From: Candidatus Tepidifontimicrobium thermophilum
GTDB lineage: Bacteria; Sysuimicrobiota; Sysuimicrobiia; Sysuimicrobiales; Sysuimicrobiaceae
Assembly: GCA_031296405.1 (NCBI GenBank)
Contig: JAVKKH010000004.1
Location: 1-64,000 of the forward strand
Reading direction: 5' to 3'
DNA: 64,000 bases
A program made the position numbers and the translations under genes. Shown here in pieces: positions 8,715 through 17,897 of the stretch (the first letter of the stretch is position 1; each line of letters begins with the position of its first letter). The notes under the pieces are model-generated. The model saw nothing but the letters and a program-made list of their open reading frames with translations. It searched no databases and was not told the DNA's origin.

Positions 8715-9901
8715 GAGAACCGGAGGAGCGCGCCCACCCCACCGTGCCGCCGCAGGGTCCCCTCGGAGAGCAGGACCAGCTCCGCCCGGTTGCTCCGCGC
8801 GAGCACCGGCAGCACCTGGGTAGCGTCCACCTCCTGTAGGACCGCGCCGCAGGTGGGGCAACGCTCCGTGGAATTGGTCGTGGCGAACTCGCAGGCGGCG
8901 CACGTCCGCACCCGGGCCGCGAGATCCCGGTCTGCGGCCACCGTCAGAACCTGGCGGCGGGCTAGTGCCTGCAGCGTGCTCTCCAGATCCAGCACCGAGC
9001 CCGCCGGTCCCCCGTTGCCCACCAGGGCCTCCACCAACTCCGCTTCCCGCCGCGCCCGGTCCTGGCGGGCCACCTCCAGGACCCGGTCGCGGACCTCCCG
9101 CCACTCCTCCAGGGGAGGCACGGACACTGTGGCCACCACCAGACGTCGGGTGGGCTCCGGCAGCAGGTCCACCACCGCCGCGGTCCCCTCCGGAGGACCG
9201 CCCACGATCAGCCGCTGCACCCCAAGCTCCTCCAGCGCCCGCGCGGCGGCAGAGGCCACGCCCGACCAGAACCGGCGGACGTGGTCCTCCACCCGGGCGT
9301 CGTACACGTCCCGCTGCGCCCCCCGGCTGCTGGACATCCCCATCCCCTTGGCAAACGACGGCGGCTTGCCCGCAGTGAACCGCCAGTGCTGCGTGTCCAG
9401 GTGAAACTCCTCGTCCTCCACCACCGCCGCCTCCCCCAGATGGGTCACCAACAGCCGCGTGTGGTCCCTGTGGACGAGGAGCACCGCGTACGGCGTGTAG
9501 GCCTGCCGCAACCACAGCACCGGCCACACGTCCACCAGGCCGTACCGCGCCCGGTTCTCCACGGATACGGGCCACACGAACTCCTTCCAGACCCCGTCCG
9601 CCGCGTACAGGCTGAGCCCGCGGCCGCGGGGCCGCTCGCTCCGGAGCCTGGCCTCCACGCGGTCCGCGAACTCCAACACCCGCCGCCGCCCCTCCTTGGG
9701 GAGCCCTTCCGCGAGGGACTGCAGGGCCTGGCGGGCCCAGATCCGGTACGCCGGCTCGCTGCGCTGGTTCTCGGGTCGGGTGGGGTCGGTGTCCAGGTGC
9801 AGGCTGAGGACCTGCTGGCGATCCAGGGCCAGCAGGCCGTCTGGGTCCGCGGCCTGGAGCAGCTCGGAGATCCGCGCTCGCCCTGCGGGTTCCTGCGCCA
9901 C
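8711..9901 (-). CDS. Bacterial eRF1-like (baeRF/Vms1-like) protein with zinc ribbon
   Basis: This 396-aa protein resembles the bacterial archaeo-eukaryotic release factor families, relatives of eRF1 and Vms1. The nucleoprotein core around HRDHTRLLVTHLGEAAVVE is followed by a Gly/Ser-rich loop ending RGAQRD (Arg193-Gln196), the place where eRF1 has GGQ and Vms1-type peptidyl-tRNA hydrolases have GSQ. The C-terminus has a zinc ribbon with Cys334, 337, 348 and 351. A role at the ribosome, in rescue or tRNA release, is plausible but unproven. The start is GTG 9901, nine bases after an AGGAGGAG run; GTG 9910 is too close to it. It couples to the radical SAM gene. Confidence 0.75.
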   Translation of the reverse strand: MAQEPAGRARISELLQAADPDGLLALDRQQVLSLHLDTDPTRPENQRSEPAYRIWARQALQSLAEGLPKEGRRRVLEFADRVEARLRSERPRGRGLSLYAADGVWKEFVWPVSVENRARYGLVDVWPVLWLRQAYTPYAVLLVHRDHTRLLVTHLGEAAVVEDEEFHLDTQHWRFTAGKPPSFAKGMGMSSSRGAQRDVYDARVEDHVRRFWSGVASAAARALEELGVQRLIVGGPPEGTAAVVDLLPEPTRRLVVATVSVPPLEEWREVRDRVLEVARQDRARREAELVEALVGNGGPAGSVLDLESTLQALARRQVLTVAADRDLAARVRTCAACEFATTNSTERCPTCGAVLQEVDATQVLPVLARSNRAELVLLSEGTLRRHGGVGALLRFS

Positions 9902-9932
9902 TTGGTTCACCTCCTCCTCGCCACGCCCCTCT

Positions 9933-10943
9933 TCAGGGTACTGCAGCCCGGGGGTTCTGGCGCAGCACCACCACCGCACTGCCCACCAGGCGGCCCCTGC
10001 GCAGGTCCTCCAGCGCCCGATTCACTTCCTCCAGCGGGTACGGGGTCGCGCGGACCCGCACGGGCACCTGCGGCGCCAGGGCCAGGAACTCCTCCGCGTC
10101 CGCACGGGTGAGATTCGCTACCGACCGCACCACCCGCTCCTCCCACAACAAACGGTAGGGGAACGACGGGATGTCGCTCATGTGAATCCCCCCGCAGACC
10201 ACCACACCCGCGGGAGCGGTGGCCCGCAGGGCTTGCACCACCAGCTCCCCCACGGGGGCCAGAACGATGGCGGCGTCCAGGGGTTCGGGGGGCAGCTGGT
10301 CCGAACCGCCTGCCCAGTGCGCCCCCAGCTCGCGCGCGAAAGCCTGCGCCTGCCCGTCGCCCGGCCGGGTGAAGGCGAACACGCGCCGCCCCTGCCAGAC
10401 CGCTACCTGCGCGATCAAATGGGCCGCGGCCCCGAACCCGTACAGGCCCAGCCTCCTGGCTTCTCCCGCCATCCGCAGACACCGGTAGCCGATCAGCCCC
10501 GCACACAGCAGCGGTGCGGCGTGCAGGTCGTCGTAGGCCTCCGGCATCCGGAAGGCGTAGCGCGCGTCGGCCACCGTGTACTCCGCGAACCCTCCGTCCC
10601 GGTGGTACCCGGTGAACTGGGCCTTCCGGCAAAGGTTCTCCAGTCCCCTCTGGCAGTACGAGCACTCGCCGCACGTCCAGCCCAGCCACGGGACTCCCAC
10701 CCGGTCACCTTCCTGGAGGTCGTGCACGCCGTCTCCCCGCGCCACCACGACACCCACCACCTGGTGGCCCAAGACCAGGGGCAGCTTGGGGTCCGGTAGC
10801 TCCCCGTCCGCCACGTGCAGGTCGGTGCGGCAGACTGCGCAAGCGTGCACCCGAACCAGGACCTCCCCCCTGCCGGGCACCGGAGTCGGCCGCTCCTCGA
10901 GGATAAGAGGCCGACCCGCAGCATGGAGGACCGCGGCACGCAT
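9933..10943 (-). CDS. Zinc-dependent alcohol dehydrogenase family protein
   Basis: This 336-aa medium-chain dehydrogenase has the structural-zinc cysteines at about 91, 94, 97 and 105 (CGECSYC then C) and catalytic-zinc ligands Cys38 and His60. The Rossmann motif is LYGFGAAAH. The usual Glu after the catalytic His is Gln (GHQVVG), a variant seen in one branch of the family. It should oxidise an alcohol or reduce an aldehyde with NAD(P); the substrate is unknown. It lies between the VWA genes and the baeRF gene with short gaps, so it probably shares their transcript. Confidence 0.88.
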   Translation of the reverse strand: MRAAVLHAAGRPLILEERPTPVPGRGEVLVRVHACAVCRTDLHVADGELPDPKLPLVLGHQVVGVVVARGDGVHDLQEGDRVGVPWLGWTCGECSYCQRGLENLCRKAQFTGYHRDGGFAEYTVADARYAFRMPEAYDDLHAAPLLCAGLIGYRCLRMAGEARRLGLYGFGAAAHLIAQVAVWQGRRVFAFTRPGDGQAQAFARELGAHWAGGSDQLPPEPLDAAIVLAPVGELVVQALRATAPAGVVVCGGIHMSDIPSFPYRLLWEERVVRSVANLTRADAEEFLALAPQVPVRVRATPYPLEEVNRALEDLRRGRLVGSAVVVLRQNPRAAVP

Positions 10944-10959
10944 CGCTGGCGGGAGCGCG

Positions 10960-11943
10960 TCAGGAGACCCGGTGCGACCAGAGTACCGAGAGGGCCACGG
11001 AGGACACCAGCAGGACCGCGCCGGCGGCAGCCACCACGGACGAGACTTCCGTGGGCTTCCGCTCCCAGCCAATGGTCCGTCCCAGGCTGCGGTAGACGCG
11101 CCGCAGCTCATGAGCGGAGGAAGCGTGGAAGTAGGCACCCTCGGTGATGGCCGCCACTTCCTTCAACGTGTCCTCGTCCAGGCGCACCCAGATGGGCCGG
11201 CCGCCGATGTTCAGGAACGTCCCCTCCGGGGTGCCCACGCCCACCGTGTACACCTTCACCTGCTGGTCCCGCGCCACCCGCGCGGCCTCGGCGGGGGTGA
11301 CCCCGCGGTTGCTCTGGCCGTCCGACATGAGGACCACCACCCCGGGCGGCAAGCGGCCGGACGGAGGATGAGGTGCGGTCTGCGGCCAGGCGGGCCGCGT
11401 CCTACCCGGCAGGGCCCACACGGCTTCCAGCAGCCCGTCCCCGATGGCGGTGGCGAACTCCGCCTGCAGCGCCTGGATCGCGTGGATCACCCGCTCGTGG
11501 TCCGTGGTAGGAGCTGCCAGCAGGGTGGCGTACGAGCTGAAGGACACCAGTCCCACCCGGGCGTTCCTCGGCAGCGTCCGCACGAAGTCCACCGCGGCCA
11601 CCTTGGTGGCCTCCAGGCGGTTCGGCCGCACGTCCTCCGCCAACATGCTCCGGCTCACGTCAATGGACAGGACCACGTTCACGTTGGCCGCGGGTACCGG
11701 CAGGGGCGCCACCGGGCGTGCCAGGGCCAGGAGGACCGCGGCCAGCGCGAGGCCGAAGGCCGCGGCGGGCAGGTGCGCCCGCCACGGGCGCGCGACCCGG
11801 GCAGCCTCCTGGAGGATGGGAAGCTGGGTGTGCGCCAGGCCGAGCCGGCTACGTCCGCGGAGCGCCCGCAGGTACACCCAGACCAGCACCGGAAGCGAGA
11901 CCAGCCCCCACAGCACCGCGGGCCACAGGAATCCGTACCCCAC
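10960..11943 (-). CDS. VWA-domain membrane protein, BatA type (second copy)
   Basis: This 327-aa protein has an N-terminal helix (about 7-27), a second helix near 60-80, a von Willebrand A domain with the metal site DVSRS at 95-99, and a C-terminal helix before the end at HRVS. This is the usual layout of Bat/aerotolerance-type proteins, which display a VWA domain at the membrane and work with a MoxR ATPase. It is a clear paralogue of the preceding gene (11962-12972), sharing the APTTD and YTVGVGTP or HTVGVGTP segments. The pair follows MoxR and DUF58. Confidence 0.88.
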   Translation of the reverse strand: MGYGFLWPAVLWGLVSLPVLVWVYLRALRGRSRLGLAHTQLPILQEAARVARPWRAHLPAAAFGLALAAVLLALARPVAPLPVPAANVNVVLSIDVSRSMLAEDVRPNRLEATKVAAVDFVRTLPRNARVGLVSFSSYATLLAAPTTDHERVIHAIQALQAEFATAIGDGLLEAVWALPGRTRPAWPQTAPHPPSGRLPPGVVVLMSDGQSNRGVTPAEAARVARDQQVKVYTVGVGTPEGTFLNIGGRPIWVRLDEDTLKEVAAITEGAYFHASSAHELRRVYRSLGRTIGWERKPTEVSSVVAAAGAVLLVSSVALSVLWSHRVS

Positions 11944-11961
11944 CGCAGTCCCCTCCCTACG

Positions 11962-12972
11962 CTACGGTACTCTCCGGAACCAGACCAGGGAAAGCACCCC
12001 GCCCGCCAGCATCAGCAGTCCGCCCGCCGCGGCCACCAGGGAGGTGATCTCCGTACGCTGCCGCTGCCAGGTCATGGCCCTCCCCAGCTCGCGGCCGATG
12101 GTGCGGAAGTCCTCCGGGGTGGGCGGGTAGAAGTAGCGACCCCCCGTCACCTGCGCCACCTGCTGCAACCCGTTGGGGTCAAAGGGGATGAAGACCAGCT
12201 GGCCGTCCACCGTCTGGACTTGACCCGTGGGCGTCCCCACGCCCACCGTGTGGACCCGGACCCGGTACTGACGGGCCACCTGGACGGCCTCCATGGGGTC
12301 CAGCCCGAAGTTGGACACGCCGTCGCTGAACAGCACCAGGGCTCCGGGTGGCAGGTCCGCGTTGGGCGGCGGGCTAGGCGGGTAACCAGGCAGGAGCCCC
12401 TGTTGCCGCCGCAACAGGTCCTCGCCGGCCCGCTCCCGTCCGGGTAGCGCCCGGATCCCCATGAGAATGGCGGAGCCGATGGAGGTAGCCTGCTGGGGCT
12501 GGAGCCGGTCGATGGCCTCCAGGACCTCCTGCCGGTCCGTGGTGGGCGCGACCAGTACCTGCGCGTAGTCGCTGAACGCCACCACCCCGACCCGTAAAGA
12601 CCGCGGCGTGGCTAGCACCAGCTCCTTCGCCATGCGCTTGGCCGCGTCCAGCCGGCTGGGCGCGATGTCCGTGGCCACCATGCTTTTGCTGGTGTCGATC
12701 CCCACCACCAGGGCCGCCTGGTTCGTGGGAAAGGGGATGGCGGCCACGGGGCGCGCGGAGGCCAGCACCAGCAGCGCCACCGCCCCCAGGTAGCAGGCGA
12801 AGGGCAGCCACGGAGCCCGCAGGGGACGCCCGAATCGCAACAGGGGGAGCAGGTGCGGGTCCGCGAAGGCCTGCGCCGCCCGCGCCTGGTACCGGCGCAC
12901 GGACGCGTGGGCCGCCACCAGCAGCGGGACCGCCGCCAGCCCCACCAGCATCACCGGCCACGTGAACTCCAC
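11962..12972 (-). CDS. VWA-domain membrane protein, BatA type (first copy)
   Basis: This 336-aa protein has two N-terminal membrane helices, a VWA domain with metal site DTSKS at 93-97, the segment [12 protein letters not shown] and a C-terminal membrane helix. The start is GTG 12972 behind GGAGGAGG and overlaps the DUF58 stop by 22 bases. Long open sequence upstream in this frame lacks a better start. Bat-type VWA proteins are thought to assemble complexes remodelled by MoxR ATPases; the client here is unknown. Confidence 0.88.
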   Translation of the reverse strand: MEFTWPVMLVGLAAVPLLVAAHASVRRYQARAAQAFADPHLLPLLRFGRPLRAPWLPFACYLGAVALLVLASARPVAAIPFPTNQAALVVGIDTSKSMVATDIAPSRLDAAKRMAKELVLATPRSLRVGVVAFSDYAQVLVAPTTDRQEVLEAIDRLQPQQATSIGSAILMGIRALPGRERAGEDLLRRQQGLLPGYPPSPPPNADLPPGALVLFSDGVSNFGLDPMEAVQVARQYRVRVHTVGVGTPTGQVQTVDGQLVFIPFDPNGLQQVAQVTGGRYFYPPTPEDFRTIGRELGRAMTWQRQRTEITSLVAAAGGLLMLAGGVLSLVWFRRVP

Positions 12973-13841
12973 CGCCGCCTCCTCCGGTAGGTCACGAACC
13001 GCACCAGGGGTTCCACGATGGACGTGTGGGTGGACAGGGTCAGCACGTCCACCCGGGCCTGCCGGAAGGCCTGCTGCAGCCGGGCTTCCCACTGGGCTAC
13101 CCGCTCTCTGTACGCCCGGCGCACCGCGGGGTCGGAGGTGTCGACCCGCACCTGCTGGCCGGTCTCCGGGTCCTGCAGGGTCAAAACGCCCACGTCCGGT
13201 AGCTCAGATTCTGCGGGGTCGGTGATCCGCACCGCTACCACGTCGTGCCGGTGGCCCAGCTGCCGCAGGGGGACCTCCCACCCCTCCTCCGACAGGAAGT
13301 CGCTGACCACGAACACCAGGGATCTCCTCCGGAGCATCCGGTTCAGGTCCCGCAGCACACGCCCCAGGTCGGTCCGGCCTGACGCGGGCGGGGTTTGCAG
13401 CCGCTGCAGGGCGTGCAGCACCCGCAGCGCCTGACGCCGGCCGGTCCGGGGCGGGATCAGGTAGGGGTGCGGGAAGAAGACCGCGCCCACCTTGTCCCCG
13501 TGCCGCGTGACGATGTAGCTGGCCGCGCCGCAGAACTCCGCGGCCAGCTGGCGCTTGAGGACCCTCCGGGTACCGAAGGCCATGGACGGCGACAGGTCCA
13601 CCGCCAGCCACGCGGTGAGCTCCTTCTCCTCCCGGTACTGCCGGACGTGCAGGCGGGTGGTGCGGGCCGTGACGTTCCAGTCGATCCGGCGGACCTCGTC
13701 GCCCGGCACGTACTCCCGGACCTCCGCCAGGTCCAGGCTCGGCCCGTAGAACAGCCCCGTGTAGTCGCCGAACAGGAAGCCGTCCAGCCTCCGGACGACG
13801 CTAAACTCGAGGCGCCTCAAGATCCGCTCGGGCGTCTCCAT
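12951..13841 (-). CDS. DUF58 family protein
   Basis: This 296-aa protein carries the DUF58 core REYVPGDEVRRIDWNVTART at about 42-61, then a VWA-like metal motif DLSPS at 82-86. DUF58 proteins occur almost always beside MoxR ATPases and are believed to be their partners. It appears cytoplasmic, with no convincing membrane helix. It ends with a strongly basic tail ([12 protein letters not shown]). The ATG at 13841 lies inside the last 41 bases of the MoxR gene, so the two are tightly coupled. Confidence 0.92.
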   Translation of the reverse strand: METPERILRRLEFSVVRRLDGFLFGDYTGLFYGPSLDLAEVREYVPGDEVRRIDWNVTARTTRLHVRQYREEKELTAWLAVDLSPSMAFGTRRVLKRQLAAEFCGAASYIVTRHGDKVGAVFFPHPYLIPPRTGRRQALRVLHALQRLQTPPASGRTDLGRVLRDLNRMLRRRSLVFVVSDFLSEEGWEVPLRQLGHRHDVVAVRITDPAESELPDVGVLTLQDPETGQQVRVDTSDPAVRRAYRERVAQWEARLQQAFRQARVDVLTLSTHTSIVEPLVRFVTYRRRRRWSSRGR

Positions 13842-14838
13842 GGGGGTCCCCGATGTGCACCCTGGGAAGCGGCACCCGCTCCAGGATCCGGTCGATGATG
13901 TGATCCGGCTGCACGTCCTCCGCCAGGGCCTCGTACGAGAGCACGAACCGGTGCCGCAGGACCTCGTAGGCCAGGTCCCGCACGTCCTCGGGCAGCGCGT
14001 ACTCCCGCCCCCGCAGCACCGCCAGGGCCTTGGCACCCAGGATCAGGTTCAGGGGCGCCCGGGGGCTGGCTCCGAACTGGATGTACCGCTTCAACTCGGG
14101 CAGTCCCACACTGGCGGGGTCCCGGGTGGCCACGGCCAGCTGCACCGCGTACTCCATCACCCGGGGCGCCACGTACACCGTGTCCGCCACCCGCTGCAGC
14201 TCCAGGAGTTGCTCCGCGGTCAGCACCTGTTCTGCCACCGGCCGCGTCTCCCCGGTCCCCCGCTCCACCACCTCGATCTCCTCGTGGACGGACGGGTAGG
14301 TGATCACCACCTTGAACATGAAGCGGTCCACCTGCGCCTCGGGGAGAGGGTAGGTCCCCTCACTCTCGATGGGGTTCTGGGTAGCCAGGACCAGGAAGGG
14401 TTCGGGGAGTCGGAAGGTCTGCTTCCCGATGGTCACCTGCCGTTCCTGCATGGCCTCCAGGAGAGCGGACTGGACCTTCGCGGGTGCCCGGTTGATCTCG
14501 TCCGCCAGGACCAGGTTGGCGAAGATGGGCCCCAGCTCTACCTCGAAGGTCCCCCGCTGCTGGTTGTAGATCCGGGTCCCCACCAGGTCCGCGGGCACCA
14601 GATCCGGGGTGAACTGGATACGCTTGAACTCGCCCCCCACCACCTGGGCGGTGGTCTTGACCGCCAGGGTCTTGGCCAGTCCCGGCACCCCTTCGATGAG
14701 GATGTGGCCCCGGGCCAGCAGGGCGACCAGGATGCGCTCCAGCATCAGGTCCTGGCCCACGATGACCTTCTTGATCTCGAACAGCACCCGTCGCAGGGTG
14801 CTGGCGGCCTGCACGTACACGTCGGTGGCGAGCGGCAT
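13801..14838 (-). CDS. MoxR family AAA+ ATPase
   Basis: This 345-aa AAA+ ATPase has Walker A GVPGLAKT at 50-57, Walker B LVLADEINRAPAK and the sensor region ATQNPIESEGTYPLPEAQVD. MoxR proteins act as chaperones that insert cofactors or assemble VWA-containing complexes. The ATG at 14838 is preceded by GGGAGG. A well-formed promoter lies just upstream, so this is the first gene of the MoxR-DUF58-VWA-VWA operon and perhaps of everything downstream to the opp genes. Confidence 0.95.
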   Translation of the reverse strand: MPLATDVYVQAASTLRRVLFEIKKVIVGQDLMLERILVALLARGHILIEGVPGLAKTLAVKTTAQVVGGEFKRIQFTPDLVPADLVGTRIYNQQRGTFEVELGPIFANLVLADEINRAPAKVQSALLEAMQERQVTIGKQTFRLPEPFLVLATQNPIESEGTYPLPEAQVDRFMFKVVITYPSVHEEIEVVERGTGETRPVAEQVLTAEQLLELQRVADTVYVAPRVMEYAVQLAVATRDPASVGLPELKRYIQFGASPRAPLNLILGAKALAVLRGREYALPEDVRDLAYEVLRHRFVLSYEALAEDVQPDHIIDRILERVPLPRVHIGDPHGDARADLEAPRV

Positions 14839-14872
14839 GGAAGACCTCCCGCGCTGGTCCTTCGTTTCCTCG

Positions 14873-14901
14873 ATGCTACCCCGGCCGTGCGGAGGGGTCA
14901 A
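14873..14901 (-). promoter_or_regulatory. Sigma-70 promoter for the MoxR operon
   Basis: On the minus strand TTGACC (14901-14896) is followed after exactly 17 bases by TAGCAT (14878-14873). Both hexamers are close to consensus. A start site near 14866 would leave a leader of about 28 bases before the MoxR ATG. It is among the best-formed promoters in the window. Confidence 0.7.
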
Positions 14902-14929
14902 ACGCAGACCTTCACCGTGCCGTGACAGC

Positions 14930-15793
14930 CTATCCCTTGATCGCGCCTGCCGTGAGGCCCGCGATGAACCGGTCGATGAAGGAGCTGTACACCACCGCGA
15001 TGGGGACGCTGGTGATCAAGCAGGCGGCCATCAGGGAGCCCCAGTAGAAGACGTCCCCCCGCACCAGGGCCACGGGCACGCCCAGGCTCAGGGTCATCCG
15101 CTCCACCTGGCTGATGAAGGTGAGGGCGTAGACGAACTCCTGCAGGACCAGCGTGAACGCGAAGATCACCACGGTGAGCATCCCCGGGACCGCCAGGGGC
15201 AGTACCACCTTGCCGATGACCGCGAGCCGGCTGTAGCCGTCGATCATGGCCTGCTCCTCCAGGTCCCGGGGCACGGAGCGGAAGAAGCCCATCATGAGCC
15301 AAGTGCAGAAGGGGATGGTGAAGGTGGGGTAGACCAGCACCAGGGCTCCCAGCTTGTTCTGCAGGCCCAGCAGTGAGATAACCCGGGCGAAGGGGATGAA
15401 CAGCAGGGTGGGCGGGACCAGGTACGTGAGGAAGATGCCGATCCCGAGCCGCTCGCCCCACCGGCCCGCCAGCCGCGCCAGGCTGTACCCGGCAGGGACA
15501 GCCACCCCCAGGGTGATGGCCACCACCGCCAGCCCTACGAGGGCCGTGTTCTTCACCCACACCAGGTACGGGGTGCCGAAGAACAGGAGCCGCACGTGGT
15601 CCAGGGTGGGCGGGTCGTTGAAGATCCACGGCACGTGCTGCAGGTTAGTGGCGCCCACGTACAGGTCCCGGTTCTGCTTGAACGCAGTGAGGAACATCCA
15701 GTAGAAGGGGAAGACCGCGAACACGGTGAAGACCGCGGCGGCGGTGTACAGGGCGACCCGCTTGGCCCCCCGCAGCACCGCCCGCCCGGTCAC
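14930..15793 (-). CDS. Sugar ABC transporter permease, MalG/UgpE type
   Basis: This 287-aa permease has six predicted membrane helices and the MalG-type coupling loop around EEQAMIDGYSRLAVIGKVVLPL. It ends RFIAGLTAGAIKG, as is typical of carbohydrate-uptake permeases. The start is GTG 15793, overlapping the preceding permease stop in a GTGA; the longer open frame upstream is not coding. It pairs with the MalF-type permease, the MalK-type ATPase and a Tat-exported binding protein. The sugar or polyol transported cannot be assigned. Confidence 0.92.
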   Translation of the reverse strand: MTGRAVLRGAKRVALYTAAAVFTVFAVFPFYWMFLTAFKQNRDLYVGATNLQHVPWIFNDPPTLDHVRLLFFGTPYLVWVKNTALVGLAVVAITLGVAVPAGYSLARLAGRWGERLGIGIFLTYLVPPTLLFIPFARVISLLGLQNKLGALVLVYPTFTIPFCTWLMMGFFRSVPRDLEEQAMIDGYSRLAVIGKVVLPLAVPGMLTVVIFAFTLVLQEFVYALTFISQVERMTLSLGVPVALVRGDVFYWGSLMAACLITSVPIAVVYSSFIDRFIAGLTAGAIKG

Positions 15794-16734
15794 GTGCCCA
15801 CCTCCGCCCGCCGGGCCAGCCGAAGCATGACCACCGCAGCCACCAGCAGCACCGGCAGCAGGAACAGGGCCACCGCGGCGCCCTCGCCCAGGTTGGCCCC
15901 CAGAATCCCCCTCTGGAAGGCCAGGGTGGCCAGGACGTGGGTGCTGTTGTAGGGCCCGCCGCGGGTCAGCAGCCAGACCACGCTGAAGTCGGTGGCGGTA
16001 AACACCACCCCGAACAGGACCGCCACCGTCACCACGGGCAGCAGCATGGGCAGGTTCACGTGGAAGAGCCGCCGGAAGAACCCGGCCCCGTCCACCACCG
16101 CGGCCTCCCGGATGTCCTGGGGGATGGCGCTCATGCCCGCCAGCACGATGACGGTAGCGAAGGGGAACATGCGCCACACGTGGACGGTGATGATGGCCAC
16201 GGTGGCGAGCCCGGGCTCCCCGAACCAGTACAGCCAGCCCGGCAGCAGGCCCAAGACCTTCAGCGTCCAGTTCACCACACTGAAGGTGGAGTCGAAGATC
16301 CACACCCACGCCATGGAGGCCAGCGCCACGGGCGCCGCCCACGGCAACAGAAGCAGAGACCGGACCAGCCGCTTGCCCACGAAGGCCGCGTCCAGCACGT
16401 GGGCCGCGGTCACCGCCAGGACCATCACCAGCACCTGCGACACCAGCATGAACCGCAGGGTGTTCCCCAACGATCGGTGGAACTGCGGGTCGGACAGCAG
16501 CCGGGTGAAGTTCCGCAGCCCCACCCAGTTAAAGTCCAGGCTACCGGCGGTGGCGGAGGAGAAGCTCAGGAGGATGGCCAGGACGAAGGGGACGCCCACC
16601 AGGAGGATCACGTACACGAGGGCAGGCGCCAGCATGAGCGGGCCCAGGACCGACTCCCGGTCCGCCAGGGTCCTTCGGGCGAACACCGGAGCGGGAGGAG
16701 CCAGGGTGACCTGCGCCTGAGGCCCCGAGGACAT
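15790..16734 (-). CDS. Sugar ABC transporter permease, MalF/UgpA type
   Basis: This 314-aa permease has six membrane helices after a short cytoplasmic N-terminus. Its coupling loop contains REAAVVDGAGFFRRLFHVNL, and LLTRGGPYNSTHVLAT near the C-terminus is a family hallmark. The ATG at 16734 lies two bases after the ATPase stop. It forms the heterodimeric channel with the next permease, to which it is joined by a GTGA overlap. Confidence 0.92.
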   Translation of the reverse strand: MSSGPQAQVTLAPPAPVFARRTLADRESVLGPLMLAPALVYVILLVGVPFVLAILLSFSSATAGSLDFNWVGLRNFTRLLSDPQFHRSLGNTLRFMLVSQVLVMVLAVTAAHVLDAAFVGKRLVRSLLLLPWAAPVALASMAWVWIFDSTFSVVNWTLKVLGLLPGWLYWFGEPGLATVAIITVHVWRMFPFATVIVLAGMSAIPQDIREAAVVDGAGFFRRLFHVNLPMLLPVVTVAVLFGVVFTATDFSVVWLLTRGGPYNSTHVLATLAFQRGILGANLGEGAAVALFLLPVLLVAAVVMLRLARRAEVGT

Positions 16735-16736
16735 GG

Positions 16737-17819
16737 TCAGCTGGGCGCGGGTTTACGCAGGCCCGTGCGGGCGTCGAAGAAGCGCAGGTCCCGGCGCCGG
16801 ACCGCGAACTCGTACGCCTCCCCTTCCGCGATGGGGAGGGTGACGGTGATGGGGACGGCGGCGATGACCGGCTGGTCGCTGCGCCGTTCCTCCTCCAGGT
16901 ACCCGTAGGCTAGCCGGTCCGAGCCCAGGTACTCCACCTCCCGCACCCGGAGCCGGTAGGTCACGAGGTCGGCCTCTCCCCCGAACGCCTCCCGCGGCAG
17001 GAAGTGCTCGGGCCGGAAGCCCACCAGGGTTCGCTCGTCGTACTCCACCAGGTTCATGGGAGGCGAGCCGAGGAAGGTGGCCACGAAGGTGTCCGCGGGA
17101 TTGTCGTAAACGTCCCGCGGGGTGCCGATCTGGCGGATCTTCCCTTTGTCCATGACGGCGATGCGGTCGCCCAACCCCATGGCCTCCACCTGGTCGTGGG
17201 TCACGTAGATGGTGGTGGTGCCCAGCTGCCGCTGTAGCTGTTTGAGCTCGAACCGCGCCACCGCCCGCAGCTTCGCGTCCAGGTTGCTCAGGGGTTCGTC
17301 CAGCAGGAACACCCTCGGGTCCCGCACCACGGCCCGCGCCAGGGCCACCCGCTGGCGCTCCCCGCCGGAGAGCTGTCTGGGGTGCCGGTCCAGCAGGCGC
17401 TCCAGCCCGAACAGGGCCGCCGCCCACTCCACCTTCCGACGCAAAGTGGACCGCTCCACCTGAGCGGCCTCCAGGGGGAACGCGATGTTCTGAAAGGCGG
17501 TCTTGTGCGGGTACAGGGCGTAGCTCTGGAAGACCATGGCGATCCCGCGGGCCCGGGGCGGCACGTCGTCGTCCACCCGCTCCCCCGCGATGTAGATCTC
17601 GCCCGCGGTGGGCCTCTCCAGGCCCGCGATCATGCGCATGAGGGTGGTCTTCCCGCAGCCGCTGGGCCCCAGCAGGACTACGAACTCCCCTTCCATCACG
17701 CACAGGTCCACCCCGTCCACGGCGCGGACGTCCCCGAAGTGCTTGCACAGGCCGCGGGTCTCCACGTACCCGAGGGCAGTCGGCTCCTCGGTGATCGGTG
17801 GACGAGTCAGCGTGCTCAA
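16737..17819 (-). CDS. Sugar ABC transporter ATP-binding protein, MalK/UgpC type
   Basis: This 360-aa ATPase has Walker A GPSGCGKT, the signature LSGGERQR, Walker B VFLLDEPLSNLD and a C-terminal TOBE/OB region beginning VGFRPEHF. UgpC/MalK ATPases energise carbohydrate importers and can serve several permeases. I place the start at TTG 17819 because GAGGAGGTCG precedes it. The first strongly conserved residues (VETRGLCKHFGDV) come about 18 codons later, so a downstream start is possible. A large hairpin separates it from the binding-protein gene. Confidence 0.9.
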   Translation of the reverse strand: MSTLTRPPITEEPTALGYVETRGLCKHFGDVRAVDGVDLCVMEGEFVVLLGPSGCGKTTLMRMIAGLERPTAGEIYIAGERVDDDVPPRARGIAMVFQSYALYPHKTAFQNIAFPLEAAQVERSTLRRKVEWAAALFGLERLLDRHPRQLSGGERQRVALARAVVRDPRVFLLDEPLSNLDAKLRAVARFELKQLQRQLGTTTIYVTHDQVEAMGLGDRIAVMDKGKIRQIGTPRDVYDNPADTFVATFLGSPPMNLVEYDERTLVGFRPEHFLPREAFGGEADLVTYRLRVREVEYLGSDRLAYGYLEEERRSDQPVIAAVPITVTLPIAEGEAYEFAVRRRDLRFFDARTGLRKPAPS

Positions 17820-17834
17820 CGACCTCCTCCTCGC

Positions 17835-17869
17835 GGGCGGGCCGGGCGGCCGTGCCCCCCGGCCCGCCC
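17835..17869 (-). promoter_or_regulatory. Strong intercistronic hairpin between binding-protein and ATPase genes
   Basis: Perfect 12-base arms (17835-17846 and 17858-17869) enclose an 11-base loop in the 78-base gap between the binding-protein stop and the ATPase start. There is no T tract after it. Such hairpins commonly protect the upstream mRNA or attenuate readthrough, so that the binding protein is made in excess of the membrane subunits. That role is inferred from position. Confidence 0.55.
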
Positions 17870-17897
17870 TCAAGACTCGCAGCTCGGGCCCCGGAGC

